DNA of 64,000 nucleotides from Variovorax fucosicus. Lineage in GTDB: Bacteria > Pseudomonadota > Gammaproteobacteria > Burkholderiales > Burkholderiaceae_C. Below the pieces are notes generated by a model that saw only the letters and a list, made by a program, of their open reading frames with translations, did no database searches and had not been told where the DNA came from. The translations under genes and the position numbers were made by a program. Every line of letters begins with the position of its first letter. Position 1 is the stretch's first letter. Location: contig NZ_JASZYU010000001.1 of assembly GCF_030316825.1 (NCBI RefSeq), positions 1,426,001 to 1,490,000 of the forward strand, given 5' to 3'. This document shows positions 39,332-52,384 of this stretch, in pieces.

Positions 39332-40309
39332 GTGAATCTGCGTTTTGTCGAGGCGTTCTACTGGGTGGTGTCGCTCAAGAGCGTGACGCGCGCCGCCGAG
39401 AAGCTGTTCCTCACGCAGTCGGCCATGTCCAGCCGGGTCGCGGCGCTCGAAGAAGAGCTCGGCGTGCTGCTACTGGACCGGCGCGACAAGCAGTTCCGTC
39501 TGACCATCGCAGGCTCGCGCTTCTTCGTCTATGCGCAGCGCCTGCTGGAGCTGCAGCGCGAGCTCAAGTCCGAGATGGGCGCTGGCGCACCGATGGCAAC
39601 GGTGGCGCTGCGCATCGGCGCCATCGAGTCGGTGCTGCACTCCTGGCTGATCCCGTGGATCGAGAAATTGCGCATCGACCAGCCGGCGCTCGAACTCGAA
39701 CTCACGGTCGAAACCACGCCGATCCTGGTGGAGCAGGTGCGCCGCGGCACGCAGGACCTGGTGTTCGCGGCACTGCCCGCCACCGCCGACGGCGTGCGCA
39801 GCCGGGCGCTGCCGCCGATGGACATGGTGTTCCTCGGCAACAAGGAACTGCACCGCAAGCGCCGCTACACCCTGGCCGCGCTCGCAGAGCACGACCTGCT
39901 GACCTTCCAGCGCGGCTCGCAGCCGCACGTGGCATTGCTCGACGTGCTGCGGCAAGCGCACATCGAACCGCGTCGCGTTCACACCATCTCGTCGATTTCG
40001 GCCATGGTGCAACTGGTGCAAGGCGGCTTCGGCGTGGCGACGCTGCCGCGCCGTGCGGTGCAGCGGCTGTTGGGCTACCCGCACCTGCGGCAGCTCTCCT
40101 GCGACACGGCGCTGCAGCCGCTGCCGATCCACGCCAGCTTCCGTGCCGACCCGTCGTCGATGGCTGTCGAGACCGTCGTCAAGTCGGCCTTCGCGTATGT
40201 CACGGCCAAGCCCGAGGCGCTGCCGGCGGCCGCGGCGAAGAAGGTGAAACGCACCGATCCGAAGCGTTACGCGCCTCATTCCGGAGCATCGACAAAATCG
40301 ATGAGCTGA
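39332..40309 (+). CDS. LysR-type transcriptional regulator
   Basis: 325 residues from a GTG start 7 nt after the VOC gene. The N-terminal winged HTH (residues 1-60: SVTRAAEKLFLTQSAMSSRVAALE) and the periplasmic-binding-protein-like effector domain (about 90-300) are typical. The C-terminus carries a basic tail. It precedes, in the same orientation, the D-glutamate cyclase/TRAP/oxoprolinase genes, and a candidate promoter with an inverted repeat lies in the 90-nt gap. It is the likely regulator of that operon. The inducer is unknown. Confidence 0.9.
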   Translation: MNLRFVEAFYWVVSLKSVTRAAEKLFLTQSAMSSRVAALEEELGVLLLDRRDKQFRLTIAGSRFFVYAQRLLELQRELKSEMGAGAPMATVALRIGAIESVLHSWLIPWIEKLRIDQPALELELTVETTPILVEQVRRGTQDLVFAALPATADGVRSRALPPMDMVFLGNKELHRKRRYTLAALAEHDLLTFQRGSQPHVALLDVLRQAHIEPRRVHTISSISAMVQLVQGGFGVATLPRRAVQRLLGYPHLRQLSCDTALQPLPIHASFRADPSSMAVETVVKSAFAYVTAKPEALPAAAAKKVKRTDPKRYAPHSGASTKSMS

Positions 40310-40325
40310 GCGAAATTTTTTGAGT

Positions 40326-40354
40326 TTGCGGTGGGGTAAGGCGCCCACCACAAT
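40326..40354 (+). promoter_or_regulatory. Candidate promoter with inverted repeat before the D-glutamate cyclase operon
   Basis: -35 TTGCGG (40326-40331), 17-bp spacer, -10 CACAAT (40349-40354). The inverted repeat GGTGGG-N8-CCCACC (40330-40349) occupies the spacer, a possible regulator-binding site. Neither hexamer is strong (three and four matches), as expected of an activator-dependent promoter. Confidence 0.4.
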
Positions 40355-40399
40355 CCGCCCATCGTCATCCAGGTGACATGTTTCCGACAAGGAGATGCG

Positions 40400-41224
40400 G
40401 TGGGCTCAACTTCAGGTTTCGCGCCACAGGGCGCCGGCAGCAAGGCATTGCAGGATCCCGCCCAGGTGCGGCAAATGATCCGCAAGGGCGACTGGACAGC
40501 GCACACCAGCGGCGCTGCACAGGCCCACGTGCAGGGCAACGTGGTCATCCTTCCCGAGGCCTTTGCCAACGACTTCCTGCGCTATTGCCAGCGCAACCCC
40601 AAGCCCTGCCCGCTGCTGGCCGTGTCGGAGCCCGGCCAGCCGCTGCTGCCCACGCTGGGCCGCGACATCGACATCCGCACCGACGTGCCGCGCTACCGGG
40701 TCTGGCGCGAGGGCGAGCTGGTCGAGCAGCCGACCGACATCACCAGCCTCTGGCGCGACGACCTGGTGACCTTCGTGATCGGATGTTCCTTCTCGTTCGA
40801 ACAGGCACTGCTCGAAGCCGGGCTGCCGCTGCGCCACGTGGCCGAAGGCCGCAACGTGGCCATGTACCGCAGCAACATCGCAACCGAGGCCGCAGGCCCG
40901 TTCAGCGGGCCGATGGTGGTGTCGATGCGGCCGCTGCGCGCGCCGGATGCGATCCGCGCGATCCAGATCACCTCGCGCTTTCCGGCCGTGCACGGTGCGC
41001 CGGTGCACATCGGCGACCCCGCGCTGATCGGCATCGCCGACCTGTCGAAACCCGACTACGGCGACGCGGTGGCGGTGCTGCCCGACGAGCTGCCCGTGTT
41101 CTGGGCCTGCGGCGTCACGCCCCAGGCGGCCATCGCGCAGGCCCGCCCCGCGTTCTGCATCACGCACGCCCCGGGCGCGATGCTCATCACCGATCTTTTC
41201 AACCACCAGCTCGCCAGCTTCTGA
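40400..41224 (+). CDS. D-glutamate cyclase / putative hydro-lyase (DUF1445) family
   Basis: 274 residues from the GTG at 40400, chosen because AAGGAG lies five bases upstream; the 40373 GTG frame start has no such site. The family (PF07286, formerly DUF1445) is recognised by [39 protein letters not shown] and [13 protein letters not shown]. In mammals a homologous domain is part of D-glutamate cyclase, which forms 5-oxo-D-proline. The B. subtilis homologue YcsI lies in the ycsFGI-kip operon with the 5-oxoprolinase genes. Here too it is followed by an oxoprolinase gene. Enzymatic activity of this protein is inferred. Confidence 0.83.
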   Translation: MGSTSGFAPQGAGSKALQDPAQVRQMIRKGDWTAHTSGAAQAHVQGNVVILPEAFANDFLRYCQRNPKPCPLLAVSEPGQPLLPTLGRDIDIRTDVPRYRVWREGELVEQPTDITSLWRDDLVTFVIGCSFSFEQALLEAGLPLRHVAEGRNVAMYRSNIATEAAGPFSGPMVVSMRPLRAPDAIRAIQITSRFPAVHGAPVHIGDPALIGIADLSKPDYGDAVAVLPDELPVFWACGVTPQAAIAQARPAFCITHAPGAMLITDLFNHQLASF

Positions 41225-41238
41225 ACAAGGACCCCCCG

Positions 41239-42204
41239 ATGAAAAAACTCATGCTCTGCCTGGCCGCGGCCGCGGCTGCCGGCACCGCCTCCGCCCAGGT
41301 CAAGTGGGATCTGCCGTCCGGCTACGGCGTCAACACATTCCCGGTGCAGAACCTGCAGCAGTTCGCAGAAGGCGTCGAGAAGGCCACCGGCGGAAAGCTC
41401 AAGATCGCGGTGCACGCCAATGCCTCGCTCTTCAAGGCGAACGAAATCAAGCGCGCCGTGCAGTCGGCCCAGGTGCCGGCCGGGGAACTCCTCCTGTCGG
41501 GCGCCTCGAACGAAGCGCCGGTGTTCGGCATCGACTCCATTCCGTTCCTGGCCACGAGCTATGCAGACTCGAAACGGCTGGACGAAGCCTCCCGGCCGCT
41601 GCTGGCGAAGACGTTGGCCGCGCAGGGCGTCAAGCTCCTCTACACGGTGCCGTGGCCGCCGCAGAGCCTGTACTCCACCAAGCCGGTGGCGACACTCAAG
41701 GATCTCAACCGCACCAAGATGCGCGCCTACAACCCGGCCACCTCGTACATCGCGACGGCCGTGGGTGCGCAGCCGGTGACGATCCAGCTGGCCGAACTGC
41801 CGGCGGCGCTGGCCACCGGCGGCGTGGACAACTTCCTCACGTCCAGCGCGAGCGGCGTGGACAGCAAGTTGTACGAGAGCATCAAGTACTTCTATGGTGT
41901 GGCAGCCTGGCTGCCGCGCAACGCCGTGGTGGTCAACCAGAAGGCGTTCGAGGCCCTGGACAAGCCGACGCAGGAGGCGGTGCTGCAACAGGCCGCGGCC
42001 TCCGAGCAGCGCGGCTGGAAGCTCAGCGAGCAGAAGAACGAGGAGTACATCAAGGAGCTGGCCGCCCGGGGCATGACCGTCGACGTCGGCGCCGAAGGCC
42101 TGAAGAAGGAACTCAAGGTCATCGGCGACCGCATGACGGCCGACTGGATCAAGCTGGCCGGTGCCGATGGCCAGGCGGTCATCGACACCTACGCCCGGAA
42201 GTGA
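41239..42204 (+). CDS. TRAP transporter substrate-binding protein (DctP type), first copy
   Basis: 321 residues with a signal peptide (MKKLMLCLAAAAAAGTASAQ). It is a periplasmic binding protein of the TRAP family: the substrate-carboxylate arginine region reads TKMRAYNPATSYIA. Other typical segments are VPWPPQSLYSTKP and LPRNAVVVNQKAFEAL. It lies 14 nt after the D-glutamate cyclase-like gene and before the TRAP permease genes. A carboxylate such as pyroglutamate or D-glutamate is a plausible substrate, inferred from context. Confidence 0.92.
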   Translation: MKKLMLCLAAAAAAGTASAQVKWDLPSGYGVNTFPVQNLQQFAEGVEKATGGKLKIAVHANASLFKANEIKRAVQSAQVPAGELLLSGASNEAPVFGIDSIPFLATSYADSKRLDEASRPLLAKTLAAQGVKLLYTVPWPPQSLYSTKPVATLKDLNRTKMRAYNPATSYIATAVGAQPVTIQLAELPAALATGGVDNFLTSSASGVDSKLYESIKYFYGVAAWLPRNAVVVNQKAFEALDKPTQEAVLQQAAASEQRGWKLSEQKNEEYIKELAARGMTVDVGAEGLKKELKVIGDRMTADWIKLAGADGQAVIDTYARK

Positions 42205-42211
42205 GCCTCCC

Positions 42212-42817
42212 ATGTCGCTGACCGCCAATATGGACACGCCCCTGGACGGCATCGCCGCCGCCCCGTCGGCAGCGCCGCACGCACTGCGGCGCGCGCTCGA
42301 CCGCACCTACCTGGTGGCCGGCGCATTGGGCGCGGGCTGCATCGCGCTCATCTGCATCCTGATGGTTGTCCAGACGCTGGGGCGGCAGTTCGGCTTTCAG
42401 ACCGGCGCCATCACCGACGTGGTGTCGTGGCTGTGTGCCGCCGCCGCCTTCATGACGATGGCCCATGCCTTCAAGCATGGCGACTTCGTGCGGGTCACGC
42501 TGGTGCTGGAAAAGCTCTCCGTGCCCAACCGGCGCCGCTTCGAACTGGCCTGCCTCGCGGTGGCTTGCGTCGCGATGGGATACCTCGCCTGGTGGGCCTG
42601 CCGGTTCACGTTCGAGAGCTGGCAGTTCAACGAGCTGGCGCAGGGACTCTGGGCGATACCGATCTGGATTCCGCAGATGAGCTTTGCCATCGGTTCGGTC
42701 CTGTTCCTGGTGGCGCTGCTCGACGAACTGCTGATCGTCGTACGCGGCGGCATTCCGACCTACGTGCGACTGGTGGAAGAACGCCACGCCCAGGGCGACT
42801 TCTCTTCCGATCTCTGA
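42212..42817 (+). CDS. TRAP transporter small permease subunit (DctQ)
   Basis: 201 residues with four TM segments (about 30-55, 70-90, 110-130, 150-175), the DctQ architecture. The characteristic WLCAAAAFMTMAHAFKHGDFVRV segment spans TM2 and the loop. The start ATG is 8 nt after the dctP stop and the large permease gene follows 12 nt later. It stabilises DctM in the membrane. Confidence 0.92.
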   Translation: MSLTANMDTPLDGIAAAPSAAPHALRRALDRTYLVAGALGAGCIALICILMVVQTLGRQFGFQTGAITDVVSWLCAAAAFMTMAHAFKHGDFVRVTLVLEKLSVPNRRRFELACLAVACVAMGYLAWWACRFTFESWQFNELAQGLWAIPIWIPQMSFAIGSVLFLVALLDELLIVVRGGIPTYVRLVEERHAQGDFSSDL

Positions 42818-42829
42818 AAGGTCAAGATC

Positions 42830-44140
42830 ATGGACATCCTCACCGTCGGTGCCATTCTCCTGTTGCTGATGCTGCTCATGCTGTCCGGCGGTGTCTGGAT
42901 TGCCATGACACTGGCGATCTGCGGCTGGGTTGGCCAGGCCTTCTTCACGACCAGCCAGCCGGGCCTGAACCTGTTCTCGGCCTTCTGGGAAAGCAATGCC
43001 AGCTGGGAGCTGGCGGCGCTGCCGCTGTTCATCTGGATGGGCGAGATACTGTTTCGCACCAAGCTCAGCCAGGAAATGTTCACCGGCCTGGCACCCTGGC
43101 TCGGCAGAATCCCCGGACGGCTGTTCCACACCACGATTCTGGGCTGCGGCATCTTCGGCTCGGTGTCCGGCTCATCCGCCGCGACTTGCGCAACGATCGC
43201 CAAGGTTTCGCTGCCCGAGCTGAAGAAGCGCGGCTACGACGAGAACATCGCCATCGGCTCACTGGCCACGGCGGGCACGCTCGGCATCCTGATCCCGCCG
43301 TCGATCACCATGGTGGTCTACGCGGTGGCCGCCGATGCGTCGATCATCCGCATCTTCCTGGCAGGCTTCCTGCCCGGCCTGGTGCTGATGTTCCTGTTCT
43401 GCGCCTACATCGCCTGGTGGGCGCTGCGCAACAAGGCACTGATGCCCGCGGAAGAGCCGCCGACCAGCCTGCGCGAAAAGCTGCGCCTCTCCAGGAACCT
43501 GATCCCCTGCGCATTGCTGATCGTGTTCATCTGCTGGTCGCTGGTGGCGGGCTGGGCCACGGCCACCGAGTGCGCTGCCTACGGCGTGGTCGGCGCGCTG
43601 GCCCTGGCAGCCTGGAGCCGCTCGCTCACATGGAGCAACTTCAAGGAAGGCCTCTTCGGATCGGCACGCACCAGCTGCATGATCATGTTCATCCTCGCGG
43701 GCGCGGCCTTCCTGACCAAGACCATGGCCTTCACCGGCATCCCGCGCGAGCTGGCCGAGTGGGTCAATTCGATGCACCTGTCGCCCTACGCGTTGATTGC
43801 CTGCCTGGTGCTCGTGTACCTGGTGCTCGGCACGGCGCTGGATGGCATCAGCATGATCGTGCTGACCGCCGCCGTGGTGCTGCCCATGATCCAGAAGGCC
43901 GGCTTCGATCTCATCTGGTTCGGCATCTTCGTGATCCTGCTGGTGGAGATTGCCGAAGTCACGCCACCCGTGGGCTTCAATCTCTTCGTGCTGCAGAACA
44001 TGACCGGCAAGGACAGCAACCGCATCGCGCGGGCCGCGATCCCGTTCTTCCTTTGCCTGGTGCTCTGCATCGGGTTGATCACCGTGTTCCCGCAGATCGT
44101 GACGATCGTGCCCGACCTCGTGATGGGGCCGGCGAAGTGA
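42830..44140 (+). CDS. TRAP transporter large permease subunit (DctM)
   Basis: 436 residues with about twelve hydrophobic segments. It is the ion-coupled channel subunit of a TRAP transporter. DctM features include the glycine-rich GIFGSVSGSSAATCATIAK, the repeated GTLGILIPPSITMVVYAV and the C-terminal EVTPPVGFNLFVL. It follows dctQ and precedes a second binding protein gene. Confidence 0.94.
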   Translation: MDILTVGAILLLLMLLMLSGGVWIAMTLAICGWVGQAFFTTSQPGLNLFSAFWESNASWELAALPLFIWMGEILFRTKLSQEMFTGLAPWLGRIPGRLFHTTILGCGIFGSVSGSSAATCATIAKVSLPELKKRGYDENIAIGSLATAGTLGILIPPSITMVVYAVAADASIIRIFLAGFLPGLVLMFLFCAYIAWWALRNKALMPAEEPPTSLREKLRLSRNLIPCALLIVFICWSLVAGWATATECAAYGVVGALALAAWSRSLTWSNFKEGLFGSARTSCMIMFILAGAAFLTKTMAFTGIPRELAEWVNSMHLSPYALIACLVLVYLVLGTALDGISMIVLTAAVVLPMIQKAGFDLIWFGIFVILLVEIAEVTPPVGFNLFVLQNMTGKDSNRIARAAIPFFLCLVLCIGLITVFPQIVTIVPDLVMGPAK

Positions 44141-44181
44141 CGCACCCGCAACGCCAGCCGTTGCGCTCTTAGGGGATCCGC

Positions 44182-45165
44182 ATGAAGCACATCTGGATCG
44201 CGACTGCATTCGCAGCCGCGTCGGGACAGCCTTGCCTGGCGCAAACCGCCGTCCAGTGGCAGCTGGCCACCGGCTACCGCATCGAGTCGTTCCACACGCA
44301 GAACATCGAGCGCATGGCGGCCGACGTGGCGCGCGCCAGCGCAGGCCGCCTGCGCATCGAAGTGAAGCCGAACAACGCGCTGGTGAAGCTGGCGGACATC
44401 CGGCAGGCGGTGCAGGACGGCAAGGTGCAGGCCGGCGAGACCATCATGACCAGCATGGTGAAGGAGATCCCGATCGCGGGGGCCGACGCCGTTCCGTTCG
44501 TGGTGGGAAGCTACGCCGACGCGCGGCGCATGTGGACGCTGCAGCGGCCGCTGATCGACCAGCACTTCGCGGCACGCGGCCTCCAGGCGCTCTATGCCGT
44601 TCCGTGGCCGCCGCAGGGGCTCTACACCGACACGCCGGTGCGCACGGCGGCCGACTTCCGCGGCGCGCGCATGCGCACCTACAACCAGACCACCGAACGC
44701 ATTGCCGAGCTGCTGGGCGCCACACCGGTCGACGTGCCGATGGTCGAGGTGAACCAGGCGCTCGCCACCGGCCGCATCACCAGCATGATCACCTCGGCGG
44801 TCACCGGCGTGGAGAACCAGGTGTGGGGCCGCGCGAAGTACTACTACGAGATCAATGCCTGGTTTCCGAAGAACATCGTCTTCGTCAACCGGAAGGCCTT
44901 CGAGGCGCTTGCACCCGATCTGCAGCAGATGCTGCTGGCCGCCGGGCAGGAGGCCGAGGCGCGCGGCTGGGCCCTGAGCCAGGCCGCAGCCGCCGACGCC
45001 ACCAACGAACTGCGCAGCCGCGGCCTCCAGGTCGGCCGCGTTTCGCCGGACTTCGAGGCCGACCTCAAGCGCATGGGCGAGAAGTTCTCGCTCGAATGGG
45101 TGCGCTCGGTCGGCAATGAAGCCAACCGCATCTTTGTTCCTTACTACGTCGACAGCAAACGCTGA
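44182..45165 (+). CDS. TRAP transporter substrate-binding protein, second copy
   Basis: 327 residues with a signal peptide (to about residue 22). It is clearly paralogous to the 41239 gene: both share VPWPPQ.LY, MR.YN, LATG, a Y(F/Y)Y segment and KAFEAL. In place of AYNPATSYIA it has [10 protein letters not shown], so the ligand pocket differs. It lies 41 nt after dctM, outside the standard dctPQM order, and 14 nt before the oxoprolinase gene. Two binding proteins may broaden the substrate range of a single permease pair (for example L/D forms). Confidence 0.9.
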   Translation: MKHIWIATAFAAASGQPCLAQTAVQWQLATGYRIESFHTQNIERMAADVARASAGRLRIEVKPNNALVKLADIRQAVQDGKVQAGETIMTSMVKEIPIAGADAVPFVVGSYADARRMWTLQRPLIDQHFAARGLQALYAVPWPPQGLYTDTPVRTAADFRGARMRTYNQTTERIAELLGATPVDVPMVEVNQALATGRITSMITSAVTGVENQVWGRAKYYYEINAWFPKNIVFVNRKAFEALAPDLQQMLLAAGQEAEARGWALSQAAAADATNELRSRGLQVGRVSPDFEADLKRMGEKFSLEWVRSVGNEANRIFVPYYVDSKR

Positions 45166-45179
45166 GCGACCGCTCCACC

Positions 45180-48788
<3,609 letters not shown>

Positions 48789-48858
48789 CACGCCTGTGGC
48801 ACGCGCACCCGCCCGCTAGACTGGTGGCCCCGCCACTTGTCTTCCGGACGCGTTGCCC

Positions 48859-50013
48859 ATGTCGTCGCCCCGTACCTTGCTGCTTGCAGCCGCCCTTGCC
48901 GCGCCGTTCGCTGCCATGGCGATCCAGGACTGCGAACTCAACGGCCAGAGCGTCAATCCGGCCAACGGCAGCACCACCGCCGGCAAGACCGGCCTGATGC
49001 GCTGCAAGGATCGCGACAGCGGCGAACTGCAGCGCGAGCAGGAGCTGAAGAACGGCGTGTTCATGGGCATCGTGCGCTACTACGGCAAGGGCCAGCTCAT
49101 CAAGGAACACAGCGTCAACGCGAACGGCAACGTTGAGGGCCGGGCGCGCGAGTTCTCGCCGACCGGCCAGGTGCTGCGCGAGGCGACCTACGTCAACGGC
49201 AGCGAGCGCGGCCTGGTACGCAGCTTCCATCCGAACGGCCAGTTGCGCCGAGCGGCTTTCTACGCCGAGGCCGGGGGCGAACAGGCTTCGGTGGAGTTCA
49301 ACGAAAGCGGCCAGCTCTCGGCACTGCGCTGCGGCGAGCGGCCGATGCTGGCCCCCGCGGCCGACGACACCAGGCTCTGCGGCTTCGGCGGCAAGGCTGC
49401 GGAGGTCGAGCTGTTCGACACGCGTGGCACCCTGCGCACCCGCGCCGTGTGGGCCAGCGGCAAGCGGCAGCGCAGCGAGAACCTCTACGACAACGGCAAG
49501 CCGTCGGCACAGGAGGAGATCACCGGCAGCCAGCGCACCGAGCGGCGCTTTTCGGCGGAGGGCGTGAAGCGCGCCGAGACCGTCTGGCTCCTGACCGAAC
49601 GCGGCGGCATCCGGCAGGTCGAACAGGCGTTCTCTGAAACCGGCACGCTGGTGCGCGAGCAGCGCTGGAACGCAACCGGCGAGCCCGTCAGCGACAAGAG
49701 CTTCTTCCTGAACGGCCAGCCGCGCAGCCAGTCGGTCTACAGCGGCAGCGGCGAGTCGCGCACGGTCGAGAACGCCACCTTCCACGACAACGGCCAGCGC
49801 GCCAGCCTGGGCCGCTACAGCGCCCCGCCGCGCGGCCGCCAGATGCCAGCCGGCACGCACCAGCGCTTCGACGACAAGGGCACGCTCGTGACCGAATCGG
49901 TCTACGACGCGAAGGGCCGGGTCACCCGCGAACGCGCCTGGGACGAGACCGGCAAGCTGCAGCGCGACGACGAGGTGTTCGAGGACGGGTCGCGCAAGGC
50001 GTTTGCCAAATAG
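48859..50013 (+). CDS. Secreted YwqK/MORN-repeat-like protein
   Basis: 384 residues from ATG 48859; the frame is open from a TTG at 48853. A signal peptide (to about residue 21, ending AMAIQDC) is followed by tandem repeats of about 22-25 residues. They carry alternating aromatic/Gly patterns such as NGVFMGIVRYYGKGQLIKE, NGSERGLVRSFHPNGQLRRA and NGQPRSQSVYSGSGESR. This is the YwqK/MORN_2-type repeat, which forms an extended beta-roll. In other contexts it is found in antitoxin or scaffold proteins; here no toxin partner is visible. Function is unknown. Confidence 0.75.
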   Translation: MSSPRTLLLAAALAAPFAAMAIQDCELNGQSVNPANGSTTAGKTGLMRCKDRDSGELQREQELKNGVFMGIVRYYGKGQLIKEHSVNANGNVEGRAREFSPTGQVLREATYVNGSERGLVRSFHPNGQLRRAAFYAEAGGEQASVEFNESGQLSALRCGERPMLAPAADDTRLCGFGGKAAEVELFDTRGTLRTRAVWASGKRQRSENLYDNGKPSAQEEITGSQRTERRFSAEGVKRAETVWLLTERGGIRQVEQAFSETGTLVREQRWNATGEPVSDKSFFLNGQPRSQSVYSGSGESRTVENATFHDNGQRASLGRYSAPPRGRQMPAGTHQRFDDKGTLVTESVYDAKGRVTRERAWDETGKLQRDDEVFEDGSRKAFAK

Positions 50014-50052
50014 CCGTTGCAGCCGCCGTGCCAGCCGCGATGGCCGCGCCGG

Positions 50053-51162
50053 CTAGCGTGCAAACGCCTTCCGGAGCCGGGGCTGCACTGCCGCGAACAG
50101 CCACCTGAAGAAGCGCGACCAATTGGGCCGCTGCCACTCGAGCACCAGGCCGAGCAGCGACGACACGACGAGGATCACGACGACCGCCTGCCAGAACTGG
50201 CTGGCGTCGTTCACCTTCAGCCCGAACAGGGCGAGGTAGAGCACCAGCAGCGCATGGTGCAGCACGTAGATCGGGAAGGTCAGGTCGGCCAGCACCCGGA
50301 AGTTGCGCGCCACACGGGGCGACGCCACCACGGCCGCCGCAGGTGCTGCCGGTGGCAGCATCCACAGCGCCAGTGCCACGAACACGCCCGCCACCCAGTC
50401 GCTCGCGAACTGGTTCGCGAAGAACAGCGGCTTCTCGCCCAGCGCATAGGGGAAGGGCGGCAGATAGAGCACGGTGCACGCCGCCGCAGAGAGTGCCAGC
50501 GCCACGCACAGCCACGACAGGCCGCGCCCGAGTTGCGGCCGCGGCAGGTGGTAGGCCGCGCAACCCATCAGCCAGATCGGCATCATCAGCACGATCTTCG
50601 GCCCGGCCACCAGGCAGGCGCCCAGCGCCAGTGCCCACGACTTGAGGCCGCGGCCGGTGCAGTACCAGAGGCCGAAGATCACGTAGTACCAGAACTCGAA
50701 GCCGAGCGACCAGAGCGGCCGGTTGACCGGCGGCGCGGCCGAGAAGAACCAGATCTCGTTCAGGAACAGGGCGGTGATGGCATAGCGCGGGCCGAAGGTT
50801 CCGCGCACGTAGTTGGCGATCAGGTCGGGGTTTGCCTGAACCCTGACCACGATTTCCACCACGGCCGTCAGCAGCAGCGCTGGAATGACCATCGAGCACA
50901 GGCGGCTGAAGCGCGCCTGCATATAGGACGACAGGCCACGCTGCTTTTCGCTGGTGGTGTAGGCGATGACGAAGCCGGACAACACGAAGAACACGATCAC
51001 CGCCGCGTGCGAGAGGTCGCCAGGGAGCTGGGCCACATGCGCCGTCGCGGGAAACCAGACGTCTTCGATGTGCCGATAGAGCACCGTGAGTGCCGCGAGC
51101 AGGCGCAGGCTGTCCAGCACCAGGCTGGTGCTGCCTTCGATGCGTCGCGGCGCCGTGTTCAT
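50053..51162 (-). CDS. Acyltransferase family 3 membrane protein
   Basis: 369 residues from ATG 51162; the open frame beyond is unsupported. About ten TM segments belong to the Acyl_transf_3 family, which acylates sugars or lipopolysaccharide/peptidoglycan parts. The family's conserved His lies in LTVLYRHIEDVWFP (about residue 30-43). FPIYVLHHALL near the C-terminus is also typical. It lies 17 nt after the TctC-type gene, apparently in the same transcription unit, though no functional link is obvious. Confidence 0.85.
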   Translation of the reverse strand: MNTAPRRIEGSTSLVLDSLRLLAALTVLYRHIEDVWFPATAHVAQLPGDLSHAAVIVFFVLSGFVIAYTTSEKQRGLSSYMQARFSRLCSMVIPALLLTAVVEIVVRVQANPDLIANYVRGTFGPRYAITALFLNEIWFFSAAPPVNRPLWSLGFEFWYYVIFGLWYCTGRGLKSWALALGACLVAGPKIVLMMPIWLMGCAAYHLPRPQLGRGLSWLCVALALSAAACTVLYLPPFPYALGEKPLFFANQFASDWVAGVFVALALWMLPPAAPAAAVVASPRVARNFRVLADLTFPIYVLHHALLVLYLALFGLKVNDASQFWQAVVVILVVSSLLGLVLEWQRPNWSRFFRWLFAAVQPRLRKAFAR

Positions 51163-51179
51163 CGGTCGGTTCGATTCCC

Positions 51180-52163
51180 TCAGTCCAGCTTGATGCCCTG
51201 GGCCTTGATGATCGGCCCCCAACGCTTGGATTCTGCACGCGACAGCGCCGCGAACTGCTCGGGCGTACCCGGCAACGCTTCCATGCCGAAATCGTTGAAG
51301 CGTTTTTGCACCGCCGGATTACCGAAGGCCTTGTTGAGTTCGCCGTTGAGTTTGGCGACCACCGGCGCAGGCAGCCCGGCCGGGCCGAGCACGCCCTGGA
51401 ACGCGAACACCTCGGTGTTCGGCACGCCGACCTCGGCCAGCGTGGGCACATTGGGCAGCAGCTTGTTGCGCTGCGCCGAGCCGATCGCAAGCACGCGCAC
51501 CTTGTTGCCCTGCATGATCGGCAGGCCCGACGCGAGGTCGAGGAACATGCATGGCACCTGGCCGCCCATCACGTCGGCCATCGCGGGCGCGGCGCCGCGG
51601 TACGGGATGTGGGTGAGAAAGGTGCCGGTGCGGTTCTTGAACATTTCCATCGCAAGGTGGTGCGGCGAGCCGTTGCCGGGGGAAGCGTAGTTCAGTTTGC
51701 CGGGGTTGGCCTTCGCGTAGGCCAGGAAAGCCTTGAAGTCTTGCGCCGGAAAGTCCGGGTGCACCACGAGCGCGAGCGGAAAGCGGCCGATCGCGCCGAT
51801 GTAGCTGAAGTCTTTTTCGGGGTTGAACGGCAGCTTGCCGAACAGGTATTCATTGAAGGCCAGCACGGCGTTGTCGGCCGACATGATGGTGTAGCCGTCC
51901 GGCTTCGACTTCGCCACCAAATCCGCACCGATGTTGGTCGAGGCGCCGGGCCGGTTGTCGATCACGATGGCCTGGCCGAGCCCCGTCCGCATCGCCTCGG
52001 ACAAGGTGCGCGCGATCACGTCGGTGCCGCCGCCCGCCGGGTACGGCACGATCCATTTGACCGGTTGCTCGGGGTAGCCCTGGGCGCGCGCCCACGGTGC
52101 GAGGGTGGCGGTGGCGCCAGCGGCGGCCAGGCCGGTGAGGAGGGTTCTGCGTTGGGCGTTCAA
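51180..52163 (-). CDS. Bug/TctC-type tripartite tricarboxylate transporter binding protein
   Basis: 327 residues from the TTG at 52163, whose codon overlaps the previous gene's stop as TTGA. GGAG lies about 8 nt upstream and no other start is available in the reading frame nearby. The N-terminal AQRRTLLTGLAAAGATATL is a probable Tat-type signal. The mature part is typical Bug protein: WIVPYPAGGGTDVIARTL, NRPGAS, THIPYRGAAPAMADVMGG. It would deliver an aromatic or carboxylic acid for the neighbouring catabolic enzymes. No TctA/TctB membrane genes are present in the cluster. Confidence 0.9.
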   Translation of the reverse strand: MNAQRRTLLTGLAAAGATATLAPWARAQGYPEQPVKWIVPYPAGGGTDVIARTLSEAMRTGLGQAIVIDNRPGASTNIGADLVAKSKPDGYTIMSADNAVLAFNEYLFGKLPFNPEKDFSYIGAIGRFPLALVVHPDFPAQDFKAFLAYAKANPGKLNYASPGNGSPHHLAMEMFKNRTGTFLTHIPYRGAAPAMADVMGGQVPCMFLDLASGLPIMQGNKVRVLAIGSAQRNKLLPNVPTLAEVGVPNTEVFAFQGVLGPAGLPAPVVAKLNGELNKAFGNPAVQKRFNDFGMEALPGTPEQFAALSRAESKRWGPIIKAQGIKLD

Positions 52164-52384
52164 GTTGTTGTCTCCGGGGATGATGAAAGGGATGGTAGTG
52201 GCAGCGCGTCCAGCGCGTCGGCCAGCGCCTGGCGGCAGCGCGCCTCGTCGCCGACCTGTTCGAACAGCAGCAGCGCGAGCCGCGCAAGGAACAGCGATTC
52301 GCGCGCGTCGCCGGCTTCGCTGATGGCATTCGCGCACGCGGCGTAGAGGCGGTCGCGGGCTTCGGGTGGCAGCGTGGCGGTCAT
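52160..52384 (-). CDS. DUF2783-like small protein
   Basis: 74 residues, predicted to be helical, with an acidic/basic pattern and no signal peptide. It resembles small DUF2783-type proteins encoded next to FAD hydroxylases in betaproteobacteria. Its start overlaps the hydroxylase stop (ATGA) and its stop overlaps the TctC start (TTGA), so all three genes are translationally coupled. It may be a hydroxylase accessory subunit; that is inference. Confidence 0.68.
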   Translation of the reverse strand: MTATLPPEARDRLYAACANAISEAGDARESLFLARLALLLFEQVGDEARCRQALADALDALPLPSLSSSPETTT

